Both the position numbers and the translations under genes were made by a program. Below, one piece after another: positions 1-7,742 of a DNA stretch of 64,000 bases. Every line of letters begins with the position of its first letter. The stretch's first letter is position 1. A model generated the notes under the pieces. The model worked only from the letters and a program-made list of their open reading frames with translations. It searched no databases and was not told the DNA's origin. The stretch is from Zoogloea sp. Lineage in GTDB: Bacteria > Pseudomonadota > Gammaproteobacteria > Burkholderiales > Rhodocyclaceae. The stretch is taken from positions 1-64,000 of the forward strand of contig NZ_JAKLLN010000012.1 in the NCBI RefSeq assembly GCF_023150065.1, written 5' to 3'.

Positions 1-126
1 CGGGCGGTGGCACGCCTGGGGCTGAAAGCCCTTTTTGTGCTCTGGCTTCTGGTCGGGATGCTCGGACGGGTGCTCAGCGACGACCGTTCTTGGCCGGTGG
101 GGCGGCGGCTGGAGGCGGCTAGTTGA
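1..126 (+). CDS. C-terminal end of a truncated hypothetical membrane protein
   Basis: The reading frame is open from the first base of the window and stops at TGA 124-126, leaving 41 residues. A hydrophobic stretch (ALFVLWLLVGML) is followed by a short charged tail, which fits a last membrane helix with a small terminal extension. The start and most of the gene lie outside the window, so no family can be named. It could also be a chance open frame, but the hydrophobic run and the following gap before the next start make a real gene end plausible. Confidence 0.45.
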   Translation, partial: RAVARLGLKALFVLWLLVGMLGRVLSDDRSWPVGRRLEAAS

Positions 127-218
127 ATATTTCAGGACCGACTGATTAACCGTCTGGGCAAGCTGCCGCTTTACTGTGATGCGCCTTGCTTCCCTCACCT
201 CCACGTCAGGTCGCCTCG

Positions 219-722
219 ATGAAGGCTTTGCGCATTCTTCTACAACTCGTGATTCTTGGCATGGGCGGGATTGCGCTTGGAGTGCTCATCTCTCATCCGG
301 TCGCAGAGATCAAAAGTACTCTCGCACTTCTTGGTTTCTTGGCGGTTCTTCTGGGATTGACCCTGGCGCTCAAGGAGTACACCGAAAGTCGCTCGGTGCC
401 TGGGCATGGACTCAGCTTCAAACCGATGGGGACCGTCTTGCTCTTATTGGGTGCATTCGGCGTTTTTCACGGGGCGAGCTATCTCGTTGGTAGCCAAGTA
501 CTGCCCGATGGCAGTGGCACATGCCGTGCCGCATGTGGGCTCATACTCCTGACATCGCAGTCGCTTGGTGAAACAGCCGCAAGGGTGCTTGCTTTCGGCC
601 TGTCGTCAGGCACGGGCTTATTTCTGTGCTATTTGGGCTTCAGGATTCGCGGTGTGAGGGTGAGCGACAACACGCTGCTCACCAACTTCACATTGCGCGG
701 ACGGGATAAGGAGAGAGAGTGA
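219..722 (+). CDS. hypothetical multi-pass inner membrane protein
   Basis: 167 residues from ATG 219; an in-frame TTG at 186 would add 11 unconvincing residues. About four hydrophobic segments are visible (near residues 5-25, 29-50, 70-92 and 120-150), with a short charged C-terminal tail ending RGRDKERE. I recognise no family. It opens a run of small orphan membrane or exported proteins on the same strand (219-2661), in DNA clearly richer in A and T than the rest of the window, which suggests a recently acquired or fast-evolving patch. Confidence 0.55.
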   Translation: MKALRILLQLVILGMGGIALGVLISHPVAEIKSTLALLGFLAVLLGLTLALKEYTESRSVPGHGLSFKPMGTVLLLLGAFGVFHGASYLVGSQVLPDGSGTCRAACGLILLTSQSLGETAARVLAFGLSSGTGLFLCYLGFRIRGVRVSDNTLLTNFTLRGRDKERE

Positions 723-795
723 AAGAGGGTATCAGGGGAAGTGCTCCGGCTTCCCGTGCAGGAAGCCACGTCGGCAGCGCACTTCCACTTTGAAA

Positions 796-1050
796 ATGAA
801 CGCCTTTTGGCCCATTTTCGCCGACTTATGCCACGAAGCATTTGAGGCGTGCTCATTTAAGGAGCAATTGCTTTCCGAGTGTGCCGGAAATGAAGACATT
901 GCTTGGGCTGTCTTTTTTCATCTTCGCGGGCAGAGCATTTCGTGGTTGCATCAAGCGATCCCCGCGCTAGAACATCAAATTCCTTTTGAGCTTGTTCGCA
1001 GCGGCAAAGCTGATCTTGTCCGCAAATGCCTTCAAAGAATGCCCTGTTGA
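796..1050 (+). CDS. small protein resembling the DUF2384 toxin-binding domain
   Basis: 84 residues from ATG 796 (a TTG two codons upstream is also possible). The C-terminal half, WLHQAIPALEHQIPFELV followed by RSGKADLV and LQRM, follows the pattern of the MbcA/ParS/Xre antitoxin toxin-binding domain (DUF2384): a Trp-Leu, a Pro-x-Leu, a Pro-x-(E/D)-Leu and a terminal L-x-R-I/M. In that family such domains neutralise RES-type toxins. No toxin gene is visible next to it and the usual Xre DNA-binding part is missing. The similarity is read by eye; treat it as a suggestion only. Confidence 0.4.
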   Translation: MNAFWPIFADLCHEAFEACSFKEQLLSECAGNEDIAWAVFFHLRGQSISWLHQAIPALEHQIPFELVRSGKADLVRKCLQRMPC

Positions 1051-1299
1051 TGCGGAAGGCCATTCTCGCGGGGGTGTCACATCGGGCCGCTCGTCCTACT
1101 TGGTTGTGCGGAAGGAAAAAACAGACGCTCAATCTGTACGGCATAATGTGCTGCATTGAGAAGCAGGCGGCTAACGCAAGGGGCAGGAAGAGCGCGATGA
1201 ACGAGTCAGGCGGAGCGTTGGTATGCAAATGAAGGTTGAGGTCCGGTTGGCCTTGGCCGGACGCAGTCTGTTGCTCCTTATTTTTCGCTAGCCTTGTCC

Positions 1300-1803
1300 A
1301 TGCCCGTCAGAACTCACTTTCGAGTCGTACTTGCCATATGGTTGCTGGTCATCGCCGTTTGGATCGCGCTGCCAGGCCGCAATACCTATGGCAACCCGTG
1401 GATGGAGGAGCTGGTCGATTCCTGTACGACGTCGGACGGAACAAAGGTACGTCTGTACGTTGGCAGCGGCTTCTTGACGGCGTTCTGGTACTCCGTGACG
1501 ACTGAAGCCGGCTTGTTTTCCCTCGAAAGGCAGATCCTGCATGTCTACAGCGGCCCTGAATTGCACAAGCTCGCCTGTGCCGATAGGCAACTCAGCATCA
1601 CGGCAGAAACAGGCCCGATTGTCATCCAGGAGTCCGAACTGCCTGCGCTCCGTAAGAACCCACGCAATTACTCGAGTACGGAGTCTGGCGCATGGAGCAT
1701 GATTGGCTATGCAATCTCCGCGGTCCTTGCGGCGCTGGCTTTTGCTGTCGCGCCTCCGATTCGACGATTACGCGGAAAAGGGGGGGAACACGCTTGTGAC
1801 TAG
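1300..1803 (+). CDS. hypothetical membrane-anchored protein
   Basis: 167 residues from ATG 1300 (TTG 1294 is an in-frame alternative). An N-terminal hydrophobic helix (residues about 8-25) leads to a roughly 100-residue soluble portion with three cysteines (C39, C93 and one at the C-terminus) and a second hydrophobic helix (about 133-152) before a basic tail. This topology suggests a domain held between two membrane helices, probably on the periplasmic side. No known family is recognised. It lies among other small orphan genes on the same strand. Confidence 0.5.
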   Translation: MPVRTHFRVVLAIWLLVIAVWIALPGRNTYGNPWMEELVDSCTTSDGTKVRLYVGSGFLTAFWYSVTTEAGLFSLERQILHVYSGPELHKLACADRQLSITAETGPIVIQESELPALRKNPRNYSSTESGAWSMIGYAISAVLAALAFAVAPPIRRLRGKGGEHACD

Positions 1804-1880
1804 CGATGTTGTCTTGCTGATCACCCAAATAGTCTTGCGCTTCGGCGCCGTTTATCTTGACCCTTGAGCACTATTACTCC

Positions 1881-2210
1881 ATGGAAATTGAGCCTCCGAG
1901 CCTGAACGTCCCGCTTGCGCGCAAGGAGCGCTGGGGGCTCCTGCTCGTGCTGGTATGTGCCGGAGTCACCGGCGTTGCTGCGTTATTCAGCCCGCCCTTC
2001 GCCCTTGTTTTTTCTGCGTCTTCGATTGTCGGGCTGCCTGTCCTGCTGGCTGTGATGTTTCCGTCTCCGATCTCAGCAAGACTCTCCGCCTGGGGCGATC
2101 TTGGCCGCATCGTTGTTGCAGGCGCACTGTTCGGGTATCTGGCGCTGGCAAAGAAAGTCCTCGTCCCTTTCGTGGTGGTGGTTATTGAACATGCGCTTGG
2201 CTTTGTGTAG
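1881..2210 (+). CDS. hypothetical small inner membrane protein
   Basis: 109 residues from ATG 1881; an in-frame TTG at 1857 gives a 117-residue version. Three hydrophobic segments are visible (about residues 17-37, 40-58 and 72-103), preceded by a short polar N-terminus. No family recognised. Its last 20 bases overlap the start of the next gene, so the two are probably translated together. Confidence 0.5.
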   Translation: MEIEPPSLNVPLARKERWGLLLVLVCAGVTGVAALFSPPFALVFSASSIVGLPVLLAVMFPSPISARLSAWGDLGRIVVAGALFGYLALAKKVLVPFVVVVIEHALGFV

Positions 2211-2661
2211 GGATCGGTCTAGGCAGTGGCATAGGGCAAGGGGACAGGCGTTCCGGCGCCTTTTTCTCGCCCCCTTGTTGCTGATCCTGACCACCGCTTC
2301 TTCCGCCGCCTGCACGGGCTCACAGGACGAAAATTTCGATGCCTTCTTCGCCAGGTTCTCGACGTCCATGAGCTTTGCCTTGTCTCGTATGCCGCCTGTG
2401 GTTCCATCGAGCCGGGTGGTCGATGGCAAGGATGAGCCGGTCACCGTGCAGACGAGGACATCAAGGGCCGAGTTGCGGCACGCGGGAACGCTTGAAAGTC
2501 AGATGCGGAGCAATGGCCTCAAGGCTCAGAAGGTCCGCGAGTCGGCGACCGTGGTTGAAGTCGTAATCGTCAGGCCCGATACCGACTGGCAGGTGAGCTA
2601 CTCTTTTGGCCTGAAGGCGAGGTGCTGGTATCTGCGCCGCATTGACGACCCGTCGCTGTAG
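2191..2661 (+). CDS. hypothetical exported protein, DUF4348-like
   Basis: 156 residues from ATG 2191, which lies inside the end of the preceding gene. A basic N-terminus and a hydrophobic run ending TTASSAAC look like a signal peptide, possibly a lipoprotein signal although the -3 Leu is absent. The following segment, with the pattern FDAFFARFSTSMSFALSRM, resembles the start of DUF4348-type periplasmic proteins (F-x-x-F-x-x-F, then F-x-x-S-R). The C-terminus is beta-like. Function unknown. It is the last gene of the A/T-rich patch. Confidence 0.5.
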   Translation: MRLALCRDRSRQWHRARGQAFRRLFLAPLLLILTTASSAACTGSQDENFDAFFARFSTSMSFALSRMPPVVPSSRVVDGKDEPVTVQTRTSRAELRHAGTLESQMRSNGLKAQKVRESATVVEVVIVRPDTDWQVSYSFGLKARCWYLRRIDDPSL

Positions 2662-2719
2662 TCTAACCACCTTGTCAGTACCCGCCGCCCGTCCGGCACC
2701 CACCCACCCGAGGCCCTCG

Positions 2720-3253
2720 ATGACCCCACAAACCGCTTCCCTCATGGCCGAATACAACCGCTGGATGAACGACCGCCTATATGCCGCGGCGGCGACCCTC
2801 GACCCGGCGGTGCTGACGGCGGACAGGGGGGCGTTCTTTGGTTCCATCCTGGGCACGCTGAACCACATCGCGGTGGCTGACACGATCTGGCTGCACCGCT
2901 TTGCGCAGCATGAGGCGGCGTTTCCGGCCCTCGATGCGCTGTCGGGGTTTCCCCGGCCTGCATCCTTGACCCAAGCCCTCGCGCCGGATCTGGCGGGGCT
3001 GGGCCAGTACCGGCGTGGGCTGGATGCCCTGATCGAGCGCTGGGTTGCCGGGCTGACGCCCGAGCATCTGTCGGCTGATCTGGCCTACAGCAACATGGCG
3101 GGCGTCCATTCAAGCCGGTGTTTCGGGGCCTTGCTGCTGCACTTCTTCAACCACCAGACGCACCATCGCGGCCAGGTCACGACGCTGTTGTGTCAGGCCG
3201 GCGTGGATGTCGGCGTCACCGATCTATTGGCGGTCATTCCGACCACTGCATAA
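2720..3253 (+). CDS. DinB family protein
   Basis: 177 residues. It matches the DinB/YfiT four-helix metal-binding fold. Three histidines sit where the family binds a divalent metal: H49 in LNHI and H145 and H149 in the NHQTHHRGQ motif. Members include damage-inducible proteins and metal-dependent thiol transferases or hydrolases; the exact activity cannot be read here. ATG 2720 is chosen because the 26 upstream in-frame residues are Pro/Thr-rich and unlike the family. The VOC gene follows 9 bases later and is probably co-transcribed. Confidence 0.85.
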   Translation: MTPQTASLMAEYNRWMNDRLYAAAATLDPAVLTADRGAFFGSILGTLNHIAVADTIWLHRFAQHEAAFPALDALSGFPRPASLTQALAPDLAGLGQYRRGLDALIERWVAGLTPEHLSADLAYSNMAGVHSSRCFGALLLHFFNHQTHHRGQVTTLLCQAGVDVGVTDLLAVIPTTA

Positions 3254-3262
3254 GGAGTACCC

Positions 3263-3649
3263 ATGCCAGGCCCCGCCCGTGCCGGACTTTTCATCTACGC
3301 CCTCGATCCCGAGCGCGTTGCCGATTTTTATTGCGCCGTGGCTGGCATGGCCCGCCTGCATGCCACGCCGGAGCTGATCGTGCTCGAATCCGCCGATATC
3401 CAGCTGCTGGTGCACCGGATTCCGCCGCCCTTCGCCGTGGGCATCGTCATCACCTCGCCGCCCCAGCGGCGCGAGGATACGGCGCTCAAGTTCTTCTTCA
3501 GCGTGCCCAGCCTGGATGCGGCACGCTTGGCGGCCCGGGCGCTGGGGGGCGAGGTGTTTGCCGAGAACTGGCAGGGGCCGGGCTTTACCGTGTGCAACGG
3601 GATGGACCCGGAGGGGAACGTGTTTCAGGTGCGGGAGTTTTCTGCGTGA
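3263..3649 (+). CDS. VOC (glyoxalase/bleomycin resistance) family protein
   Basis: 128 residues, the usual length of a single vicinal-oxygen-chelate domain formed of two beta-alpha-beta-beta-beta units. Visible signs are the start LFIYALDPERVADFYCAVAG, the central IQLLVHRIP and the terminal NGMDPEGNVFQVRE, where the Glu near the end is the usual metal ligand position. The family covers glyoxalases, dioxygenases and drug-binding proteins, so the substrate is unknown. It follows the DinB-like gene closely, with start ATG preceded by AAGGAG. Confidence 0.85.
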   Translation: MPGPARAGLFIYALDPERVADFYCAVAGMARLHATPELIVLESADIQLLVHRIPPPFAVGIVITSPPQRREDTALKFFFSVPSLDAARLAARALGGEVFAENWQGPGFTVCNGMDPEGNVFQVREFSA

Positions 3650-3699
3650 GACGCGGCGCCCGGGTGGGGCCGCTCGAAGCGCATTTCTGAGGGGCACGC

Positions 3700-4212
3700 A
3701 TGCCATTCACACCTTTGCACATGGGGCCCGGGCTGCTGATCAAGGCGGTGCTGCAGGGGGCGTTTTCCCTGATGGTCTTTGGCTGGGCGCAGATCGTGAT
3801 GGATATCCAGCCGCTGGTGGTGATCCTGACTGGTGAGGGGCACCTGCATGGTTTCACCCATACCTGGATCGGGGCGTCCCTGCTGGGCGTCGCGTCGGCT
3901 CTCAGCGGGAAGTACCTTTCGGAGTTCGGCTTGCGCCTGATTGGGTGTCGGCGGTTTGTGCCCATCAGCTGGCCGGTGGCCGTGCTGTCGGCCTTCGTCG
4001 GCACTTTCAGCCATGTGCTGCTTGACGGGATCATGCATGCGGACGTGGAGCCCTTCTGGCCCCTGACCCGGGACAACGGTCTGCTCGGGCTGGTGTCGGT
4101 GCGGGCCATGCACTGGTTTTGCCTGGGGAGCGGGGTGGTGGGGGCGGTGCTGTATTTCATCGTGGCCAGCCGGCTGGCTCCGCGGGACGCTGACGGCGAG
4201 GCGTCACCCTGA
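3700..4212 (+). CDS. membrane protein of the metal-dependent hydrolase type (DUF4184/YdjM-like)
   Basis: 170 residues with four or five hydrophobic helices. The start MPFTPLHMGPG and the later motif SHVLLDGIMHAD followed by EPFWPL match the pattern of the YdjM/DUF4184 family of membrane-bound putative metal-dependent hydrolases, where His and Asp of H-x-x-x-D are thought to bind metal. HGFTHTW adds further histidines. The biochemical role of the family is not settled. A small membrane protein gene follows. Confidence 0.65.
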   Translation: MPFTPLHMGPGLLIKAVLQGAFSLMVFGWAQIVMDIQPLVVILTGEGHLHGFTHTWIGASLLGVASALSGKYLSEFGLRLIGCRRFVPISWPVAVLSAFVGTFSHVLLDGIMHADVEPFWPLTRDNGLLGLVSVRAMHWFCLGSGVVGAVLYFIVASRLAPRDADGEASP

Positions 4213-4340
4213 TCGTTGGTGACTTGACTGTGTGGGGGTTCCAGGCGTTTGCCCCGGCCTTTGATCTGCCGCATTTCCGGCCCCCTCTGGTGGGCCGGCT
4301 GGCATCATCTGCCCCATCTGACAAACGCAGCGTGGCTCCC

Positions 4341-4604
4341 GTGTTCGAGTTTTTCGGCAATTTCTTTCTGGCGCTGGCCCTGGTGGGCTTGTTCCGCTTT
4401 CTCTGGATGCTTGGTGGCATGCTGATCCGGACGGGGGATGTGGGCAACGCGATCTTTGCGGTCGTGCTTCCGCTGCTCATGCTTTACCTGCTCGGGCTGA
4501 CCCTGCTGCCCATGGCGGACTGGGAGGGTTTTGTGGCGGGCTGTGCGCTGGGGGGTGTCTTGGTGTATCTGTTCCGCAGCAGAAAGCCGTCCGCGCCGGC
4601 CTGA
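4341..4604 (+). CDS. hypothetical small membrane protein
   Basis: 87 residues if read from GTG 4341; an ATG at 4224 in the same frame would add 39 low-complexity residues and I consider it unlikely. It has three hydrophobic stretches (about residues 5-28, 36-58 and 62-78) and a basic tail RSRKPSAPA. No family is recognised. A strong hairpin with a T-run serving the opposite strand lies directly downstream. Confidence 0.5.
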   Translation: MFEFFGNFFLALALVGLFRFLWMLGGMLIRTGDVGNAIFAVVLPLLMLYLLGLTLLPMADWEGFVAGCALGGVLVYLFRSRKPSAPA

Positions 4605-4623
4605 ACGGGGCGGAGTTGTGCAG

Positions 4624-4670
4624 GAAAAAAGGGGGGTGGCCGGGCACGAGGGAGGAATGCCCGGCCACCC
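4624..4670 (-). terminator. rho-independent terminator of the aldA operon
   Basis: A perfect 13-bp stem (4634-4646 with 4658-4670, left arm GGGTGGCCGGGCA) has an 11-base loop. On the minus strand it is followed by a C-run and a six-T run (4625-4630). It lies 95 bases beyond the aldA stop codon and would end the minus-strand catabolic operon. Confidence 0.85.
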
Positions 4671-4765
4671 GGCGGCGATGCCGGGAGGACGGCAGCCGCA
4701 AGACGACACGGAGAACAATCGATGATCGAGCGTTGGCGCAGGGGGTGAGCCCCGCGCCCGGACAC

Positions 4766-6205
4766 TCAGCCGTGCTGCATATACACCACGTGGGTTTCGG
4801 TGTATTCGTAGAGGCCGTGCTTGCCGTCGGCGCCGCCGATGCCCGACTTGCGGCGGCCGGCGTGGAAGCCCTGCATGGCCTCGAAGTGCTCCCGGTTCAC
4901 ATAGGTCTCGCCAAAGCGCAGCTCGCGGCAGGCGCGCATGGCGGCGTTGATGTCCCGGGTGAAGATGGATGAGGTGAGCCCGTACTCCGAGTCGTTCGAC
5001 AGGGTGATGGCTTCGTCGAGGCTGTCCACCACCTGGATGGGCAGCACCGGGCCGAAGATCTCCTTGCGCATGATCTCCATGTTGGCCGTGCAGCCGGTGA
5101 TGAGCGTCGGCTCATAGTGGAAGCCGCTCGGGCGGTCGGCCTTGCGGCCGCCGAGGATCACCTCGCCACCCTGCTCGCGGGCGCGGCTCACCATGGCGGC
5201 CACCTTGTCGAGGCCGATCTGATTCACCAGCGGGCCCATGTGCAGGTCGGCTTCGGCCATCGGGTCGCCGTAGCGGGTGGCGGCCATCAGGGCGCGCACC
5301 TTCTCGGTGAATTCATCGGCCACGGCCCGTTCCACGTACACCCGTTCGGCGCAGTTGCACACCTGCCCGGTGTTGATGACGCGGGAGTCCACCACCGCCC
5401 TGGCGGCCAGGTCCAGGTCGGCGCTGGCCAGCACGATGGCCGGGGCCTTGCCGCCCAGCTCCAGATTAACCCGGGTGAGGTTGCGCCCGGCGGCCTGCAT
5501 GATGGTGGAGCCGGTCTGCACGCTGCCGGTGAAGCTGATGAGGCCCACGTCCGGGTGGCTGCACAGGCTGGCGCCCACGTCGGCACCGCGCCCACCCACC
5601 AGGTTGAAGACGCCGGCCGGCAGGTCGGTCTCGGCCACCAGGCGGGCAAACTCGAAGGCGTTGATGGGCGTCTCCTCGCTCGGCTTGACCACGATGGTGT
5701 TGCCGGTGATGAGGGCCGGGGCCATCTTGCGGGCGATCAGGAAGAAGGGGAAGTTCCACGGCAGGATGCCGACGGTGACGCCGATGGGCTTGCGCTGCAG
5801 GAAGATGGTCTCGCCCGGGCGGTCGCTCTGCAGCACCTCGCCTTCGATGCGGCGGGCCCATTCGGCCATGTAGTCCATGTAGTCGGCGGTGAAGTCCACC
5901 TCGACCCGGGCCAGGCCGAGGATCTTGCCCTGCTCGCGGGTGATGATCTCGGCCAGGCGCTCCTTGTGCTGGCGCAGCTTGGCCGCAATGGCCCGCAGGT
6001 GGCCGGCGCGCTGGATCGCCGGGGTGCGCTCCCAGGCGGGCTGGGCACGGCGGGCGGCGGCGATGGCCTCTTCCACTTCGGCCGGGCTGGCGGTGGGGAT
6101 GCGGGCCAGCAGGGTGTGGGTGGCCGGGTTATGGACGTCGATGGCCGTGCCCGGGTCGGCCACGGTGAAGCGGCCGTCGATGAAGTTCTGGTACAGGGTG
6201 GTCAT
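4766..6205 (-). CDS. aldA: NAD-dependent aldehyde dehydrogenase, AldA (lactaldehyde/glycolaldehyde dehydrogenase) type
   Basis: 479 residues, the same length as E. coli AldA, with long stretches recognisably identical to it (TADYMDYMAEWARR, GILPWNFPFFLIARKMAPAL, SGIGGADGKHGL). AldA oxidises small aldehydes such as lactaldehyde and glycolaldehyde to acids with NAD in the cytoplasm. Visible catalytic features are the general-base Glu249 in NLELGGKAP and cysteines 283/285 in GQVCNCAERV. It is the last gene of the minus-strand operon with the Rieske protein, PQQ dehydrogenase, outer-membrane channel and DUF1097 protein. It would take the aldehyde made by the periplasmic dehydrogenase; the true substrate is inferred only. 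Confidence 0.93.
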   Translation of the reverse strand: MTTLYQNFIDGRFTVADPGTAIDVHNPATHTLLARIPTASPAEVEEAIAAARRAQPAWERTPAIQRAGHLRAIAAKLRQHKERLAEIITREQGKILGLARVEVDFTADYMDYMAEWARRIEGEVLQSDRPGETIFLQRKPIGVTVGILPWNFPFFLIARKMAPALITGNTIVVKPSEETPINAFEFARLVAETDLPAGVFNLVGGRGADVGASLCSHPDVGLISFTGSVQTGSTIMQAAGRNLTRVNLELGGKAPAIVLASADLDLAARAVVDSRVINTGQVCNCAERVYVERAVADEFTEKVRALMAATRYGDPMAEADLHMGPLVNQIGLDKVAAMVSRAREQGGEVILGGRKADRPSGFHYEPTLITGCTANMEIMRKEIFGPVLPIQVVDSLDEAITLSNDSEYGLTSSIFTRDINAAMRACRELRFGETYVNREHFEAMQGFHAGRRKSGIGGADGKHGLYEYTETHVVYMQHG

Positions 6206-6235
6206 GGTCTTTCTCCGTTTGGGTGGGGCAGGGGG

Positions 6236-6703
6236 TCAGGCGGGGCGTGCGAGCTTCTTGCCGACGGTCTCGGATACGTAGCCGAAGGCCAGGCCGGCTA
6301 CCCAGGTGAGGGCGACGAGGGCGATGCTGAGGTCGATCTTGCCGCCGGAGCCGAAGAAGGACGCCGCGCCCAGGAAGGCCGCCGGGGTGTAGGACAGGGC
6401 ACCGATGTCGGCCATGGCCACCAGCACGAAGGCCAGCACGGCGACGAGGGCGATGAGGGTGACGAGGCTGCCCCCCAGGGCCTGCACAGCGGCCAGGGTG
6501 AGGGCGGTGAGCAGGATGCCGGCGATGCCGGCGGGCAGGGCCTTGCCGATGCCTTCGTTGCCACCACCGGCGGCGAAGAAGGCGGCCCAGGCAACAAAGC
6601 CGATCCACGGGTTGAAGCCCAGGTCGGGGTTGCCGACGCTGAGATAGACCCAGGCCGCGACGAGGACGGCGATGCTGAAGGCGAGGGCGTGCAGGATCTT
6701 CAT
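6236..6703 (-). CDS. DUF1097 family inner membrane protein
   Basis: 155 residues, almost entirely hydrophobic, with five or six membrane helices. Motifs NPWIGFVAWAAFFAAGG and LGAASFFG are typical of DUF1097 (E. coli YcdZ-like), a family of unknown function sometimes discussed as transporters. ATG 6703 has a good AAGGAG ribosome site 8 bases upstream; the longer open frame above it is a shadow of the next gene. Its place between an outer-membrane channel and a cytoplasmic aldehyde dehydrogenase suggests it may move an alcohol- or aldehyde-derived compound across the inner membrane. That is inference. Confidence 0.85.
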   Translation of the reverse strand: MKILHALAFSIAVLVAAWVYLSVGNPDLGFNPWIGFVAWAAFFAAGGGNEGIGKALPAGIAGILLTALTLAAVQALGGSLVTLIALVAVLAFVLVAMADIGALSYTPAAFLGAASFFGSGGKIDLSIALVALTWVAGLAFGYVSETVGKKLARPA

Positions 6704-6762
6704 GAGGACACTCCTTGGGCTGGTTCGGGGTGGCCGGCCACCGCTGGCGGCCGGCCGGGGGC

Positions 6763-7641
6763 TCACCACACGTAGGCGTACTTGAGGTTCAGGCTGTTGT
6801 TGGCCACGTGGTTCTTGCCTTCGATGCTGCTTGAGTAGCGCAGGGTGATGGACTGGTTGTCGAAGGTGTGGAACATCATCCCCACCCCGCCGTCCAGGGC
6901 CCGGGCGCTGGGGTTGCCGTTGCGCCCGCTGGTGCTCTCGTAGTCGAGGGCGACGAAGGGCTCGAGCAGGCCGGTGACCCGGTAGCCCAGGCGGTGGTTG
7001 GTGTGGAAGGTGTTGCCCGGGCGGGTGCCGTCGGTCTTTTCGCTCTGGAAGACCATGCCGGCGTCGGCGGTCCAGCCCAGCTTGTCGGTGAGGCGCACGT
7101 CCCACAGGAAGCTGGAGAGGTTCTTCCAGTTGGTGTCGCTGACCCGGCTGTCGCCCACCGGCACCTGCAGGAAGGACTGGAAGCCGAAGGTGGAGCTGGG
7201 GGTGGGCTTCATCCAGATGGCAAAGCCGGTGAGCGGATCACCGATGCCGCTGCTGTGGCGGTCGGCGGCGTTGGTGGCGCTGTGGTTGCGCACGCCGATC
7301 TCCGGCACGATGACTTCATAGGCCAGACCGATCCGGGGGTTGGATTCGGGCGTCCAGAAGCGCACGTACTTGGACATGCCGACGATGGTCTGGCTGCCGT
7401 TGCCCTTCACCTTGTCGCCGGCGGCGTTGAAGGTGTCCTTGTTGTTCTGCACATAGGCGTACTGCACAAAGACGTTGAAGGGCTTGAAGTCCACCGGCAG
7501 CTCGTACTCGTGGGGGCCGATGACGTCGAAGGTGGTCTGGGCGAAGGCGGCGGGGGCGAGGCCGCCGGCCAGGCCGGCCACCAGCAGGGTGGCCAGAAGC
7601 CGCGGCGTGCCGCGGGGGGCGCGGAGGGGATGGGTGTGCAT
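6763..7641 (-). CDS. outer-membrane channel protein of the phenol-degradation (MetA) type
   Basis: 292 residues. A signal peptide ends PAAFA-QTTF near residue 35, and the rest alternates amphipathic beta strands, ending with the aromatic residue W typical of outer-membrane barrels (LKYAYVW). The organisation and the VGMSKYVRFWTPESNPRIG segment fit the Phenol_MetA_deg/SphA-like family, whose members accompany hydrocarbon and alcohol catabolism operons and are thought to admit hydrophobic substrates. It lies 101 bases after the PQQ dehydrogenase gene in the same operon. Confidence 0.85.
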   Translation of the reverse strand: MHTHPLRAPRGTPRLLATLLVAGLAGGLAPAAFAQTTFDVIGPHEYELPVDFKPFNVFVQYAYVQNNKDTFNAAGDKVKGNGSQTIVGMSKYVRFWTPESNPRIGLAYEVIVPEIGVRNHSATNAADRHSSGIGDPLTGFAIWMKPTPSSTFGFQSFLQVPVGDSRVSDTNWKNLSSFLWDVRLTDKLGWTADAGMVFQSEKTDGTRPGNTFHTNHRLGYRVTGLLEPFVALDYESTSGRNGNPSARALDGGVGMMFHTFDNQSITLRYSSSIEGKNHVANNSLNLKYAYVW

Positions 7642-7742
7642 GAAGTGTCTCCTTTTTCGTTTTTCAGGCGTGGCGGGCCCCGCTGCGCCGTCGGGATGAC
7701 GGTGCAGGGCCCGCTACGCGGGTGGGCTGAACCGGGTGGGGC

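Noticed and set aside
857-1228. 123-codon minus-strand frame
   Set aside because: It overlaps the better-supported plus-strand gene 796-1050, has no ribosome site and no recognisable features. The plus-strand frame 1026-1232 is equally weak.
5117-6775. 552-codon plus-strand frame over aldA and DUF1097
   Set aside because: Antisense shadow of clearly recognised genes, with Gly/Ala/His-rich composition and no domain.
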